64,000 nt of DNA from Talinum fruticosum (GCA_021018815.1 JAITYX010000002.1:12741001-12805000), one strand, 5' to 3'. Shown: positions 23,431 through 36,190, numbered from the stretch's first letter. Notes: generated by a model from the letters alone, not told the origin. Program-made: numbers and translations.

Positions 23431-26400
23431 AATTGCAAATCAATATGGTAATTGTGGCTTGGAATCCTGTTTGTGCCTCTTTTTCGTTCTTACGTGAACG
23501 TTGATTAAGAGCTACCATGGTCCATGGGGTTGAACAACGTATTTGGAGTGCTATCGACTTTACTCTAGAGGGTCTTGTTCAATGAGTGCTGATTGCCGAC
23601 CCCATTTGATGGCTGGTAAATGAATAATGATGATCTTGATTTATGAGAATTCTATAATTCTTTTGGAGTGTGGAGTTTCCTTGTTAAGCTTGTTTATTGA
23701 AGCCACTGGTTCAGCTCTCTCAGGTGCTGTGTTTTTGTTAGTTAGAAACTGGTTATGCTAGATTTGTAGTATGGTAGATTTCACATCAGGTTCAAGGATG
23801 TGATAACGTATATGGATTCTTTATGAATTGGCTGTCTTGTGCCTGTGTTGGCGGAAATATTCTTCTATGGGTTTGGAATCTTTCTTTTGCTTGTGATGGA
23901 TTAAGTTATATTTTGAAATTTAGTCGTGCTTGGGTGTTCTGCTCTGTCATACTCTATTTTATTATTCAATCGAGTTAGCCGACAATTGGAAATATGTCTT
24001 GATGATGGAATTTAACAGAGTGAATATCTCTCCTTAATCATCTAGGTTGCCGTATTTATCTTTGCATCTCTGGTAGTTTTACTGTAACTACTCTGCCTAT
24101 ATGCCTTCTCTTCTAAATTGATGCTGCAAGTGTAGATGGTGCATGCATACTTTGAGTGTTTTGATGGTGTTAAACAGAACAAAGTAATCTCTGAGTGTTT
24201 TATGATAACTGTATATTCCTTGTATGATTTGTGGGAGTTCCACAGCTGTGAACTTACCTCCTTTAAATCTTCAACTCCTTCAATCTTGGGATGGCCTGTG
24301 GTTCTGACCAGATTTCGGAAGCTGATGTTAGGATCTAAGTGTTGATAACTGAGGTTATGAAAGATACTGTTCATGTTTTGTGATTCTGTGCAAGGTTGCA
24401 GTCAGTGTGTGCTTATATGATCCATATTTACATGCTGGTGTAATATTGTATTTCAGGGACCATAAGTTGTCATGTACTTCAATCTTCCATATATTATCAT
24501 GTTGCAAAACACAAGTTAATGAGGTACTGGACGGGCCAAATATACTCTGTGTGACACCCACTTATTGTCCTTTTTTCCTTTTGCTGTTCTCTCAGCGATT
24601 GTAGCTGTCCAAAAAACAGCAATGGGTTGTGAGTTTGTGAATTTTATCCCCTGCATTCTCTATGAGTCATTGTAGTGGCCTGCAGATGTTGCTATATTGA
24701 TTTTGGGATGTTGCCAGTTTTGTTTCAAGGCACCGATATGATCTTGTCAGCTTGCTAAGTTTGATGCTGCGAAGTTTGAAGCAGCAATTGATAGCCCTAT
24801 TGGCAGTAGTGCTTATACACCATCTGGCAAAGATGGGCAACTTGTTCCATCTTTTCAACTAGCGTTTTGTCTGTTCATATTGTTGGATAATGAATAAAGT
24901 GCTTTTTCTGCTGGCTGCAATTTTACCACTACCTGTGCTTGAGTTACTCATATAACTTTCACTATGTTCATAATTGCTCACTCATTTTGACTGCTCTGTT
25001 TATTATTGAGGTTACCTGTGTATTATCTCTAGTGTCCCTTGCATCACTGAAATGGCAAGAACCTTTGGTGCAGCAATTGGTGGTTGTTGAGAAATGCTTA
25101 TTATCTCATAGGAATTGTCTTCAGAGGCAGACTTCTGAGAGTGCCTAAAAGTTAGTTAGTTGGGGTGGGAACTTGCTTCGTTCATCGTTGTAAATATTTT
25201 GCTTTTTTAGAAGCAATCCTCAGTTGTTTGTGCCAGAAACTGATGCTCTATTTGCATTTGAAATGCGGAAAATATTTCTCAATTTTTTGTTTTTTGGAAT
25301 TTACTGTTCATTGAATGAATGTCTGAATTCTGATGTTTTGTGTTATTGGTGGAACCTAGCAAGACACGTTAATGTAAGAGTGATATTTTGTTGGTTTGAT
25401 CTTGTTAGGTTTGTTCTCAGGCTGCGGAACTACAGGACTGCCATGAGGATTTTCCTTGTTTTCAGTCCATCAATTGATGGCAGAATTAGCACAAGACTTT
25501 TAATACTTGGACATCATGTTTTTGACGGAGACATGGGATTTATCTTATTATGATCTTACAAATTGAGCCCATCAGTTGACTTTTAATACTTGTTGGGCGT
25601 TAAGTACTGGTGGCCTTTTGCATGAGTGTCTTGTAATTCTTGTGCGAAGGCTATCTTGCATATCACTATTCCTTTGAATCATCTGTGTATTATTATCAGC
25701 TTGGATATCTGGCAAAAAGCTTGGTGGGTGTCTACTATATTTTAGATGCTTGCTTGCTGGGCATAGCTTAATAATCTTGTTATTCAATCTTCTGCATGTC
25801 CAAGACAATAGTTCCATCTAATATATGGTTTTTGCGATATGGCTTTCAATTCATCTCATGATATTGCATGATTGGTGGTGATCTGGAGTGTTAGCTGGAC
25901 CGACATTGAGATGAGATCTGTTGTGGATTGTTAGCTGGGTATGTAATGGTCCGCGATGCTTACATACAGGGAATAATAGCGGTATTTGTTCTATCCTTTT
26001 CAATCAATATGGTTATTTTGTCAGCTGGTTGCTGTTCTATCAGTCCTTGGATTATTGATTCAGTTTATTTTTGTGTTGAGGATGCTTGAAGCAGTTCAGC
26101 CTGAACGGGCAATTCAGGTACTGCAATCTTTTTTTCTAATTGACAGTTTACGAGTCATTAATTGTTAAAAGGATTTGGTACTACAGCCGCTCAACCTTTT
26201 ATTATCGGTAGCATTGATCAAAATCCTTTCCAACTAATTCTTCTCCGAGAATTGCGCGATTGAAATTGCTGGAATTGCACTATTTTTCTATGCCTGTAGT
26301 CGCCAGTAGTTGTATATTATTTTCATTGTAAAATTAGCCTTAGAATCCATTCATTATTCTTATGAATTTTTTTTAAAAAAATTGTGTATTTTATTATGAT

Positions 26401-26660
26401 ACAAAAAAATAAAATAAAATAGGCCTTAGGAACTCCTTGTAGAATATATTTGGGTTTACAGTTGAATAATATATGACAATATTTTAATTAGAAGTCTATA
26501 AAAGTTTGGATTTGTTTTAGTTTGGGTTTGGGCGGTTTAAAAGAAATGGTTAACCATTGGTTAACTGGAGACTCGTGTTTATATATTTTTTGGTATTTGT
26601 GAAGGTAATTTTATTAGTTGAGTTTTTTCTCAATTTGATTGCTGCTCAATTTTACATGTT
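23431..26660. other. Low-coding region; no gene identified
   Basis: Moderately GC-rich for the window, with plus-strand segments that look exon-like (for example 25010-25147, ending at a TAA, with SLASLKWQEPLVQQL; and 24745-24860). No homology is recognised, there is no consistent exon chain, and frames change over short distances. It may be an old gene relic or the transcript body of an unrecognised gene. Confidence 0.3.
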
Positions 26661-26664
26661 ACAT

Positions 26665-28004
26665 TGAGGGTGTGTTTGGTTGGGGGAAAACTATTTTTCC
26701 GGAAAATAATTTTCCGATTTTCATGTGTTTGGTAGTAGAAATTTCGGAAAATTATTTTCAGGGAAAATGGATTTTCCCCCTTCGGTGGAAATTTTTTCCC
26801 TATGAGCAGAGGTAAGTTGCATTTTCCGCTCCTTTCGGTCTCTCCCGCTGCTCCATCTCTCTCCACTCTCCATACCTTCACTGCTCCACCTCTCTCTCTC
26901 TCTCCAATCTCTATCCCTTCGCTACCCAGTCTCCAAGCCTTCGCTACTCGGCGCTCTCGTACAGTCTCCTTGCTCGGGCTATCTCTCTCCGAGTCTCCAA
27001 GCCTTCCTCACGCAGCGGTGTTTCTCCCTCCTTGCTCGAGACAGTTATTCACATAACTCTCTCTCCATTGTTGTCAATTTTATTACGTGAATTGTTGCTG
27101 CTGAAATCGGTGAGGTTGTCTCTCTCCTCAATCTTCAATGAAGAAGATGACGATGAAGTGTTTGTGAATACGTGGTTGGGTCGGGGCTCCCTTGTGGGGG
27201 AACAACTTTCCGATGCAGGGTGTCATTGATTGAGAGCTCAATCTATTGTCCAAAAAGTATCAATGATTGTCCGCAGGTGTTTGTTAAAATGCCCGAGAGA
27301 GAAAGAAGCGAGTTTGAGTTTGCACACCAGGTGTTTGTGGAAATGAGTGAGAGAGTAGGGAGTTTGAGCTTCGTGAGTTGAATAATGAGAATGAAGAGGA
27401 GAGAGGAAGAGAAGGAACGGAAGAAAAAGGGAAAGTGGTAGGGACGACGTGGGCATAGAAGAGAGAAAGGGACCCAATATTTTGAGTATGAAGTCTGGAA
27501 TCTACGTGAATGTTGTTGTTGCAGAGTATTCTGGTAGGAATCGGGACTACCTATGGATGCAGGGGATCTCTTTACTTGGCTTGATTTTGTTTCTCCATTT
27601 GTGGGGAGTCATCTTTACACATTTCACAGCTCCTATGATGATATCAATTACTTGTACTAGTTCATTTACATAATTTTTTTATGTTGGAGGATTTCGTTTT
27701 TGCTCCCTATGGGCACTATGGTGGCATCGAGATATTATCGTGCTGCCCCTGTTATGGGTTGGAAGCCAATGACTGATTTGTCGCTTAGTACTCTGAAAAT
27801 CAATGATGAAATAATTTATTTATCTAAGACTACTCATATTCTTACTCATTTTTGTTTCTTTGATGTTACAATGTTGTTGGAAAATTATTTTTCATTCTAC
27901 CAAACAAAGGAAAATATATGTGGAAAATGATTTTCAAAAAAATCATTTTCCCATAAAAATTATTTTTCAAAAAATAATTTTACGTCCAACCAAACACACC
28001 CTCA
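26665..28004. mobile_element. TIR element with 19-bp perfect terminal inverted repeats
   Basis: Left end TGAGGGTGTGTTTGGTTGG (26665-26683); right end is its exact reverse complement, ending CACACCCTCA at 28004. Subterminal GGAAAATAATTTTCC-type palindromes occur inside both ends (about 26696-26716 and 27910-27955). A convincing target duplication was not found, so the superfamily stays open. The 1.34-kb interior includes a CT-rich stretch and short frames but no recognisable transposase. Confidence 0.75.
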
Positions 28005-28139
28005 TAAAAAATTGGGTTTGTATTTCGTTCAAGCGTTTCTAACTTGAATTAAAAAAAATGTTAATTAAAGCTTTTCTTATAAAATACACATTTTTAGCAT
28101 TATGCACACTTGTTACGCATCACAGCATTACGCATCCAT

Positions 28140-28252
28140 TACACGTCGTTTAAAGAGGGCGTGTGCTCCCCGCGTCGTTTTACAGAATAGGCGTTTTTTA
28201 ATTGCCAGCTGGCGTATACTGTAAACAGTAAAATGACAGCTGTGAGTTTAGG
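28140..28252. repeat. Promoter-type CAGCTG/GCGTTTT patch (copy 3)
   Basis: Contains CGCGTCGTTTTACAG, GGCGTTTTTTAATTGCCAGC, CTGTAAACAGTAAAATGACAG and CAGCTGTGAG. It is related to the patches at 2300, 7532 and 31612 and precedes the second CCCH/WD40 relic. Confidence 0.45.
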
Positions 28253-28899
28253 CGGTAGCAGAAGGTTTTGTCCAGACCTTTGTTAACATATTCTAATACT
28301 TAGCTTTTCTTTGGTTATGCATCTATCTTGGAATATAGGCTTCTTGTCACTTTTAGATGTTCGCTTACTTTTGTCTAAAGTAATATATATCAGTCATCTT
28401 TAATTCTGTGGATATGTAGTTTTGTTCTGATTTCTCATGCCTAATTATTCATTTCAATCAACAAGTTTACAGTGTAGCATTTTTTTTTCTATGTTCATTT
28501 TCAATTACGTCCTATTTATGTCTCTCTCTTTTTGCTCATAGATGACCAAGGATTTTTAATGGAGCTTATAAATTTCCCTTGATGTTTGTTCCTCCTTAAC
28601 GGTGATGCTGAATGATGATCCAATCCAATGCATCTGAATACAGTAATTTGAAGTCGGTTGTATGTGGCCTAAAAAAATTTTATGCAGCAAAACTTGGTTG
28701 TTCAGAAGAGTACTTGCATAACTTATGGTATATATGCTTACATGTCTATGTCATGCTCTATTCCTAACATTAGTAGAACATATTTGTTCTTTTGGAACAT
28801 TCCATAACTATTTGACTCTTTCATGGTCTCCATTTCATCAATTGCTTTGTTGGAAAATATATGGTGCATGTACATATGCTCATCAATAAACATTTTTCT

Positions 28900-29790
28900 G
28901 ATGTGTGGCAATTGCATTGTTGGGTTTAGTGTCGCCATTCCCGTTTGTCTTTTAAATGCGTCTAACTTTTGTTTGCATGCTCCTTGCAGTTTGTGGTCGT
29001 TTGGTTTTCAGTTTTGGGCTGCAAACTTTATCCCCTCCCAACTGTTAATGATCCTTTTACTAATTGAAGATTTATCTTTATACGCAGTCATTAAGGATTT
29101 AAATCATCTGCTTCCTTAGCAGTGGAGGAGTCAAAAGGGCCAAAACAAGATAACCGAGTATTGGGTGTTTGAGGATTAAACGTTTTACTTGGGGTCATAT
29201 CTTTGTACCTGAAGACACATGTTGCCTAAATCATTACGGATTGTGTTTCTGGTCAATGCCCTCTGGCGAATGTTTCATGTTGCAATTGATCGACTTCATG
29301 TCCTGTGACTTGGAGGTGAGGCTTATCCGATGCTCTGTTTTTTACTCCTATTCCAATTTGAGGATTAAACTTTTACTTGCGCTCATATCTTTGTACCTGA
29401 AGACGAATGTCACTAAAATCATATTCGATTGTGTTTCTGGTCAGTGCCCACTGCTGAATGTTTCATGTCACAATGAATAGACTTCATGTCCTGTGACTCG
29501 GAGGTGAGGCTTATCTGATGCTCTGTACCTGAAGACATCTTACCTAAATCATTACCGATTGTGTTTCTGGTCAGTGCCCACTGGTGAATGTTTCGTGTCA
29601 AAATCAATCGAGTTGATGGCAGCCTATTCACCTGTTTGCGTCTGAACTTTCTCTTTTTTGACTAACTTGTGTTAGTGTCTTATTTCAGCCTTCGGGCCTA
29701 GTCCGACTTCTGAATATGATTCACCAACAAAGCTAAGGAGAGTAGTATATTGAGATTCGAGAGCTGGTATGTATCTATGGTACTGGAGTC
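28900..29790 (+). pseudogene. Second relic of the CCCH/WD40 gene with a triplicated exon
   Basis: TTAGCAGTGGAGGAG and GGGCCAAAACAAGA, then GAGTATTGGGTG (29117-29165), match the CCCH-exon region at 8608-8662, but the finger itself is destroyed. Directly after it come three tandem, diverged copies of a segment containing TTTGTACCTGAAGAC and GATTGTGTTTCTGGTC, reading DCVSGQCP. This resembles the WD-repeat end (W-D-C-x-S/T-G-Q-C) of plant ZFWD proteins. Stops break every copy. The absence of intron/exon order indicates a non-functional duplicate. Confidence 0.5.
29185..29620 (+). repeat. Three tandem copies of a WD40-exon segment (about 180, 180 and 95 bp)
   Basis: The copies share TATCTTTGTACCTGAAGAC, GATTGTGTTTCTGGTCARTG, CATGTCCTGTGACT and GGAGGTGAGGCTTATC. 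They start at about 29198, 29386 and 29525. The last copy is truncated at its start and lacks the tail. Confidence 0.85.
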
Positions 29791-30139
29791 TTGTTCTTTG
29801 TTGAATATGGTCTTTCTTTCCAACTTCAAAATATTTAGCTTCTGTCAAAATATTAGCTTCTTTTGCATACTCTAATTCATAGTCCCTTTGCTTGGATTCA
29901 AAGCACGAAAGTATAAGAATTGACCGAGGAATGGCAGGTTGGGATGAAAAACTAGTTTAGATAAGCAAGCTACTGATTTTTGACCAAAGAAGTGCTCAAT
30001 TCAAGAAGACTTGTGTTTGGTGTTGAAACATTTAGCCAAGATACTTGATGCATTTTCTTTTAGGGTTTACTACCTGACTCAAACTACACTTATTTAAAAT
30101 GTAGTTCTTTTATGAATATTTTCCTTCAATTCTGATCCG

Positions 30140-30560
30140 GACTGTCTCCTTTTCTTTTTGTCTGTAAAACTGGGCCACGCCTATGGCCCTAACATCTGTT
30201 TACTTTTTTTTTTTTTTTGTATTTTTTTGTTTCTTAGCTCTTTTTTAATTTTTTTATTATTACTATTTTCTGTTTGTCTTTCCCCAGGTGTGTCTCTGCT
30301 TCCTCATCATTACCTCTTTTGCCCATTTGCTCTCTCTCTCTCTCTCGCGTTTCTCTATCTGAAACTGTCCATGGCTTCATTGTTCGTGCTGCCATAGAAA
30401 ATACATTGAAATCATCGAATTGGGTTCTCAAAATTGACAGAAATTTGAGAATTCTCGTCATTTTCTTCTTCTTCCCTGATTCGTGTAGTATTATGTTATT
30501 CCCTGTTTGGTACTGGATTTGAATTCATCTGCTTCTTGATGTGGGGTTCGAATTATCAAT
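30140..30560 (+). other. Leader-like CT-rich stretch, no gene identified
   Basis: T-rich and CT-rich tracts with CTCTCTCTCTCTCTC (30331-30345), a short ATG frame at 30371 and then more T-rich sequence resemble a plant 5-prime leader. No downstream exon fits. Low confidence. Confidence 0.25.
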
Positions 30561-31059
30561 TCTGCTTTCAGTGTTAATGTGAAGCTGTGTAGCCAATTGA
30601 ATTTTGTGCGTTCTTTTAATGAGGGAGGTTTAGCTGTTCTTTCTACTCATCTTGAACTACGAGTCCAGATTGCATTCTCGACTGATTATTATATACGTAA
30701 AACACGAAATAAAAACATAAAAATTAAATTGCTAAGTAAGATCACACACAAATAAACTGAGATCGTTAAATTTCATTAAAAAAGATGATAAATAACCACT
30801 AAAAATAATCTCCTATTCAAGTTTATATTATTTTTGGACTATGGCTCCTCATTAATAAGAGGTCTAGTAGACGAGCACACCAAGATTCGATCTTGGTGTT
30901 TCATATTGAAGATAAAAGCTCTTGCATCTGAGTTATAAGCTCTTACTTCTCCTAATAGAATACTCTCTATTTGGTCTTAAGAAAGAAAAAAAAAAATCAC
31001 TATTCTTTCATTATATTATTTTCTGTTTCTCTTATGTGTATTATTTTGTATTTTTGATA

Positions 31060-31315
31060 AAATATTGTACCTTTTCTTATTTCATATGTATATATATATT
31101 ATATATATGTATTATGTGTGTGTGTGTGTTTTATATTTTCTTTTTCTTACATCAATGTGTTTTTTGTATCTGTATTTTCATTTATATAAAAATTTAGATT
31201 ATCAAAATTGTAAAATAAAAAATAAATATGAGGATGCTACTTTTTCTTGTAAAAAAAGGATTTCACTTCTCTTCGGATGGAATTTTCATATTTTTTATTA
31301 AATATTGTAGCTTTT

Positions 31316-31365
<50 letters not shown>

Positions 31366-31535
31366 TTGTATTTTCTTTTTCTTCCATCAATGTGTTTTTT
31401 TATATCTAGATTATTTGTCTTTTATATAAAAATTTAGATTACCAAAATTGTAAAATAAATAAATAAATATGAGGATGTTACTTTTTTCTCGTAAAAAAGG
31501 ATTCCACTTCTCTTTGGATGCAATTTGCGTATTTA
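31060..31535. repeat. Direct duplication, about 239 bp x 2, with (AT)n
   Basis: AAATATTGTACC/GC (31060 and 31299) starts two copies that share CATCAATGTGTTTTTT, AAAATTTAGATTA, AAATATGAGGATG and AAAAGGATTYCACTTCTCTT. Copy 2 has a pure (AT)n run at 31319-31363, where copy 1 has a mixed AT/GT tract (31088-31130). Confidence 0.85.
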
Positions 31536-31611
31536 TTTTGATGAAATTAACAGTACAAAATAATGATGGAGAAAAAAACATATCAAAAAGAAAATGTTGT
31601 GCGCGTGGCCC

Positions 31612-31800
31612 ACGTGTTAGAAACGCGTTTTTTATAATAGGTCATCAACAGCTGATTACAGCTGTGATAAGACGCGTTTTTTCGCAAACAGTCATTAACA
31701 GCTAATTACAGCCGTATTAAAACGCGTTTTGGGGAAAATTTTAATTTAATGCTGTGTTATACCACCGACTTAAAGAAACATTCTCCGCTATATATAGCGC
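31612..31800 (+). promoter_or_regulatory. Putative promoter: ACGCGTTTT/CAGCTG patch (copy 4) plus TATA box
   Basis: Three ACGCGTTTT words (about 31624, 31671 and 31720) alternate with CAACAGCTGATTACAGCTG and AACAGCTAATTACAGC. A palindromic TATA box, GCTATATATAGC, lies at about 31787-31798. A leader with a (GA)n run (31897-31929) follows. It is the best promoter-like structure upstream of the PRP40 relics. Function is inferred only. Confidence 0.45.
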
Positions 31801-31896
31801 GACTACCGATGTGGGCCTCATTAAGAAAATCAAGAGCGCGAAGTTGGAGAGCCGTTCGCAATGTTGGAACCTGGCCTGATTCTCAGGAGAGAGAGA

Positions 31897-31930
31897 GTGA
31901 GAGAGTGAGAGAGAGAGAGAGAGAGAGAAA
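31897..31930. repeat. (GA)n microsatellite in leader-like sequence
   Basis: About 16 near-perfect GA units, flanked by GAGTGAGAGAG. Confidence 0.9.
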
Positions 31931-33459
31931 GAATCAGGATGGAGAAAATTCTCCAGCGGAAGACGGCGGTGCTGGGGCCAACGTCACCCATCAACACCCA
32001 ATGGCTTCCGCTACTTCGCGCATTCTAAGTACAGTATGCTTCCTTACTTGTTTGATGCTATTGTTTTACGGGTGTTTATGAAGTGTTAGGGTTTCAATTA
32101 TAAAAATTAGGGGTTTTAAAGTGTTATTCAGGATTTCAATTCTAAAAATTAGGGCTTGATGCCAAACATTCCTGCCCGAAGATCAGAAGCTAGAAATTGA
32201 ATCAATATGTCAATATTTGATATGTCAATATTTGATCTTAAATCTTTATGACCATTAACAACATAACCAAAAGTTTAAGATAGGCCACTGATTCCATGAA
32301 GGGGGAAATGCCTTGGTGGACACTCACAGGTTAGCTTCCCCTACTCATTTTACAAACATGTATAATTCCCCCTCTCCCCTGTTATCTTGGAATATCCTGT
32401 GAATTCCCTTCATTGACAGAGTTCCTTTATTCCTTTTGGAACAGGGGACAATAATGCCCTTCATTTCACTCACTCGGTCAGGCATAGTGAAAATGGTTGA
32501 AGCTGATGTTTTACTTTGTTCAGTATCATACTCGATATCTCGCGGTTTGTTCTCCACCTGACGGCTAGTTCTTTTATCTCTAAGCTCGGAATGTATTCTA
32601 GAATTGTCCCATTTTTGTTTTTTTAACATGTTAATCTGAAATTCAAATTCTTATGCAGATGTTCTGGTTATTTGCAGGTATAGGCCCGTGGCTGAATGTT
32701 GATGGCACGGCAGGGTATTGCTGAACCACTATGGTTTGAATTTAAATGAGGTCCAGAACTTTTTCTCAATCTTATTAAATATCCTCTATGATCTTGCCAA
32801 TACACATTCCTAATTGATGCCACGGCAGGGTATTGTTGCCTTTTAGAGTGGAAGGAGTTGATCTTTCCCATGTAAAATCCTAATGTGTTTGGAGACAATT
32901 TAGTAGGCTGGAAGAAATATATTGGGTTCTGATAGCTGGGTGTCTCCTTGTCAAATCACCTTCTTTTTAATATACTCTTTATATTCAACGGAAAATGACA
33001 TACTTCAATTTTTTTTTTAAAAAGGAATATCATACTTCAATTGTTAGCATATATGTTGTTGGAGCAAAGGTAGGGAAGCAGAGTGTAACAGAGGATTGCA
33101 GTGCGATGATTGTTGCAGAAACAGAGCTTTTGCTGAATGTTGGTGAGTGAGATGTATGAGTTGGATGGCAGTAGTGTTGATGCTTGTAGTAACATTTCTG
33201 GATTTGATCTGTATGTTCTCCACTAGAGAAACTATTTTACCAATCAGCTATACCATATCTTATTTGTCCATTTTCTATATACTCAACTTACGCTAATGTA
33301 GGTCTAGGCATTGAAATGCATGCGTTGCTTATTTCTTGTCATCAGATGCCTCTGTTTTTTTTGTTTTTTTTTTTTCTGCTTGCATGTTTACCGCTTTAGA
33401 CTTATCACTTTCTTCTGACATTTTATCTGATAAACTGTGGAATTTTATTTTCTTCATAA
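31931..33459. other. No exon recognised
   Basis: A short ATG frame after the leader (31939 on) and scattered open segments, but nothing I can match to the PRP40 N-terminal region or to any other family. Confidence 0.35.
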
Positions 33460-34510
33460 TAGGCATTGGGTGGAATAACAGTAATGACTGGTTTGCTTTT
33501 GAAAACTTTGTTACTTGGCCTAGAAGAGGTATGCTCTTTTCTACTCAATTCCACAGTTCTGCTTGAGGCAAAGGGTTTCTTCATTACGTTCATGGAGAAG
33601 GTAAGACTGTTGAATACACATCATAGTTTCTGTTGGAAGAACCCAAGCCATAGATACCTAAATGCACTTGATATTGGTATGGGGTTATTTGAGGCTGTGA
33701 GATTAATTACAAATGATGAAAGATATGCTGCCCTTAAATCAGTTGGAGAATCAAACCAAGCTTTCAATGAGGTTTCATCTTTTCTTTTATCACATCATTA
33801 ATTCTGGTCCAAGTGATAGTATCCGGCTTCCCATGACTTACTCTCTGAGCTGCCATAAGATAAGAGCACTAGCTTTAACAGTATGGTCTTTACAGTGTTT
33901 GAGTCAAAAAGAAAAGAAGAGGCTGAAGAAAGGTGTGCTTATTGACATGTTTAACACTAGCATATTAATTGTTTTTCTTCATCTCCTCTTTTGTGTAGGA
34001 ATGCAGCGAGCTTACCTCAACAGCGAGGTGGAGGTAATGTTCCTTTGACTATGTTTTCAGTCTTATATTCCTTTGGAGTTTGGCTATATAACTGACTCCC
34101 CTCCTTGCCCTCCCCAATGATACAGCGAAGCAATAAATACACCCAATTGATATATGATTATTCCAAAGCCATTAATTGAGAGAGGTCGTCAAGATATGTT
34201 TGAAGAGTACTTGGATGAACTAGAAAGATAAGTTGAGTCATTCTCTGGCGTACAAAGGCATTTGAAGCAGGCTAGGGTGTGAAGATCGACTTGATTCTGT
34301 GATGGTAATGTTTAATTTGTTTCAGCTATCATCCCTTCTCTAGAATGTCTAGAAAATATTTATTTATTTCTTCATTTGCGCTTTCAGGTCAAAGATTTAC
34401 CAGCAATATAGCAGTCTCATCCAATTGCTCGGCTTCAACCTGCAAAGACTTGTTTGAAGATGTAGTTGAAGAGCTAAAGAAACAGGCAATCAGATGATAT
34501 TTATGCTGAG
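33460..34510 (+). pseudogene. PRP40-like splicing-factor relic, block A
   Basis: PRP40 binds U1 snRNP and bridges splice sites through WW and FF domains. Three pieces fit its FF region: EAKGFFITFMEK, ending at a GTAAGA donor (33601); then AVRLITNDERYAALKSVGE and QAFNE (about 33690-33772), like the first FF domain; then VFESKRKEEAEER (about 33895-33935). After a gap come QDMFEEYLDELER with a stop (34193-34231) and VKDLPA plus KDLFEDVVEELKKQ (34386-34490), the latter needing a frame change. Pieces are out of the usual order and several FF exons are missing, so this is a decayed, rearranged copy. Confidence 0.7.
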
Positions 34511-35089
34511 CACACATTATGAGAAGCATAGTAGATCACGGAAGTCCTTTCTGAACCATATTTGGGCTGGTTTGCAGTAGGTATAAACAACTGAATTTTA
34601 GGTTTATTGCAAGTTAAATGACTGACTTTTTCACTAATAAGAACCATTATGTTCTGTAGTATAGGAGGTCAAGGATGAAGTGAAAACTCTGAAAAGGTTA
34701 AAATCTATCAATAGTTTATATTTCTGCTTTTCATACTTGTTCTTTCAACAGAATCTCATTTTGCATGTAATTTCTTAGATTCTTCTGTCACCAGTCCGTC
34801 TGATGCTTACCGATTTTGTTATTACAATGGTAGAGGGCCGATGCGTTTACTGATTAGGAGTCTACGAGTTCTGATGGAAGAAAGTAGGCTACTTTATTTT
34901 CTATGCTTTGTCCTTTTTACCATTTTCCAGATAATTGGCCTATGAGATATATGGGTGTACTGATGGTTACAAAACACTTCCAGGTACTATTATAACAGAG
35001 TTACCAAGCAGTCAAACTAGACGATTCCTGAAGAGCTGAAGGTTCAGCGTTTTGCTTGATTTCTTTTTTCAAATCACTTGTGAAAGAAC

Positions 35090-35457
35090 TTTTGGAGATA
35101 ATTTCCTCTGTTATTTACTTGCAGCTGGCTCAGGAGCAAGCACAGAAGATGTCCTATGCTATGCGAGATGTTGGAAACTACTCTCATTGCCTACCTACTG
35201 CTTCTTTATCAGATGCTAGAGCATCACCCAATGCTCAGATACAGTCAAAAGATCGAAGCAGTCAGAGTCCAGTCGCCTGCAGAAATGCTTCCATAGTTGT
35301 TAATTGTCATGCGAAATGCTGGTTCAGGGGCCGTGAGTGTTCATACTTGAGCTTTGCAAACGTACATGTTGTAGAATTTGCACAGGATCCCAACAAAAGC
35401 ACCGCCACTGATGGAACTAAAAGTTGCATCCGAATTTCCGTGGGTAAGACTGTTTAA
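35090..35457 (+). other. Unrecognised open stretch inside the PRP40 relic cluster
   Basis: One frame is open for about 133 codons (from 35056) and contains LAQEQAQKMSYAMRDVG and, later, AKCWFRGRECSYLSF. Its composition looks protein-like, but I recognise no family. It sits between blocks A and B, so it may be a further decayed exon or chance. Confidence 0.25.
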
Positions 35458-35529
35458 TACACATAATAGTTTCCGCAGGAAGAACCTGAGTTAAGGATAC
35501 CTAAATGTGAGTACTGTGCTATTTCAGGC

Positions 35530-36190
35530 GAGGAGATTAGTATTATAAAATAATAAAAGATATGCCGTCCTTAAATCCCTTGGAGAACCAAAGGAGTCTT
35601 TCAATGAGGTATCATCTTTTCTTTAATTATCACATGATAGTATCTGGCTTCCCATGACTTTACTCTCTGAGCATATATAAGAGAACTAGCGTATTGACAA
35701 GTTCCTGCTAATTACCAGTATGTTCTTTAAGCAAAGAAGAGGCAGGGGAAAGGCACGGTACACAGGGGAAAAAAAAAGCACAGCAGGGCTTCAGGAAAAT
35801 GTTAAAAGTGCGTATCTAGAATTTACTTGTGCATTTAAGCAATCAAGTGTGCTAGTGCTTCTTTTGATCTTCCTCTTTCTTGTAGGAATGCAGCGAGCTT
35901 ACATCAACAGCAACGTGGAGGTAATGTTTCTTTGCCTATGTTTTCAATGTTATATTACCTCGGTGTCTGGCTACAAAACTGACTCCCGTCCCCTGTCTCT
36001 CCAATGGAAAGCAAAGCAGTAAATATGTGCGATGCTGATGAACGTTTTAAGCCACTGATCAAGTGAGAGATCTTCAAGATATGTTTGAAGAGTACTAGGA
36101 TGAAGGTAGAAAGAAAGCTGAGTTTTGTTCCGGTTCCCTGCTTTTTATGACGTATGACCATATCATGCTTGTGCAAGTCTATCAACCAGT
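35530..36190 (+). pseudogene. PRP40-like relic, block B (repeat of block A)
   Basis: KRYAVLKSLGEPKESFNE (about 35550-35605) repeats the FF segment of block A. It is followed by the same TATCYGGCTTCCCATGACTT spacer, the AGGAATGCAGCGAGCTTAC word (35884-35902) and QDMFEEY with a stop (about 36073-36098). The block repeats block A at the DNA level, including intron-like spacer, so it arose by segmental duplication rather than retroposition. Confidence 0.65.

Noticed and set aside
23600..23730. AATGATGATC followed by CTGA words, suggesting a C/D-box snoRNA.
   Set aside because: No terminal stem and no clear C-prime/D-prime boxes; such short words are expected by chance.
30871..30905. AAGATTCGATCTTGG palindrome as a tRNA-like or terminator structure.
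   Set aside because: A short palindrome without the rest of a tRNA fold, and bacterial-type terminators do not apply in a plant genome.
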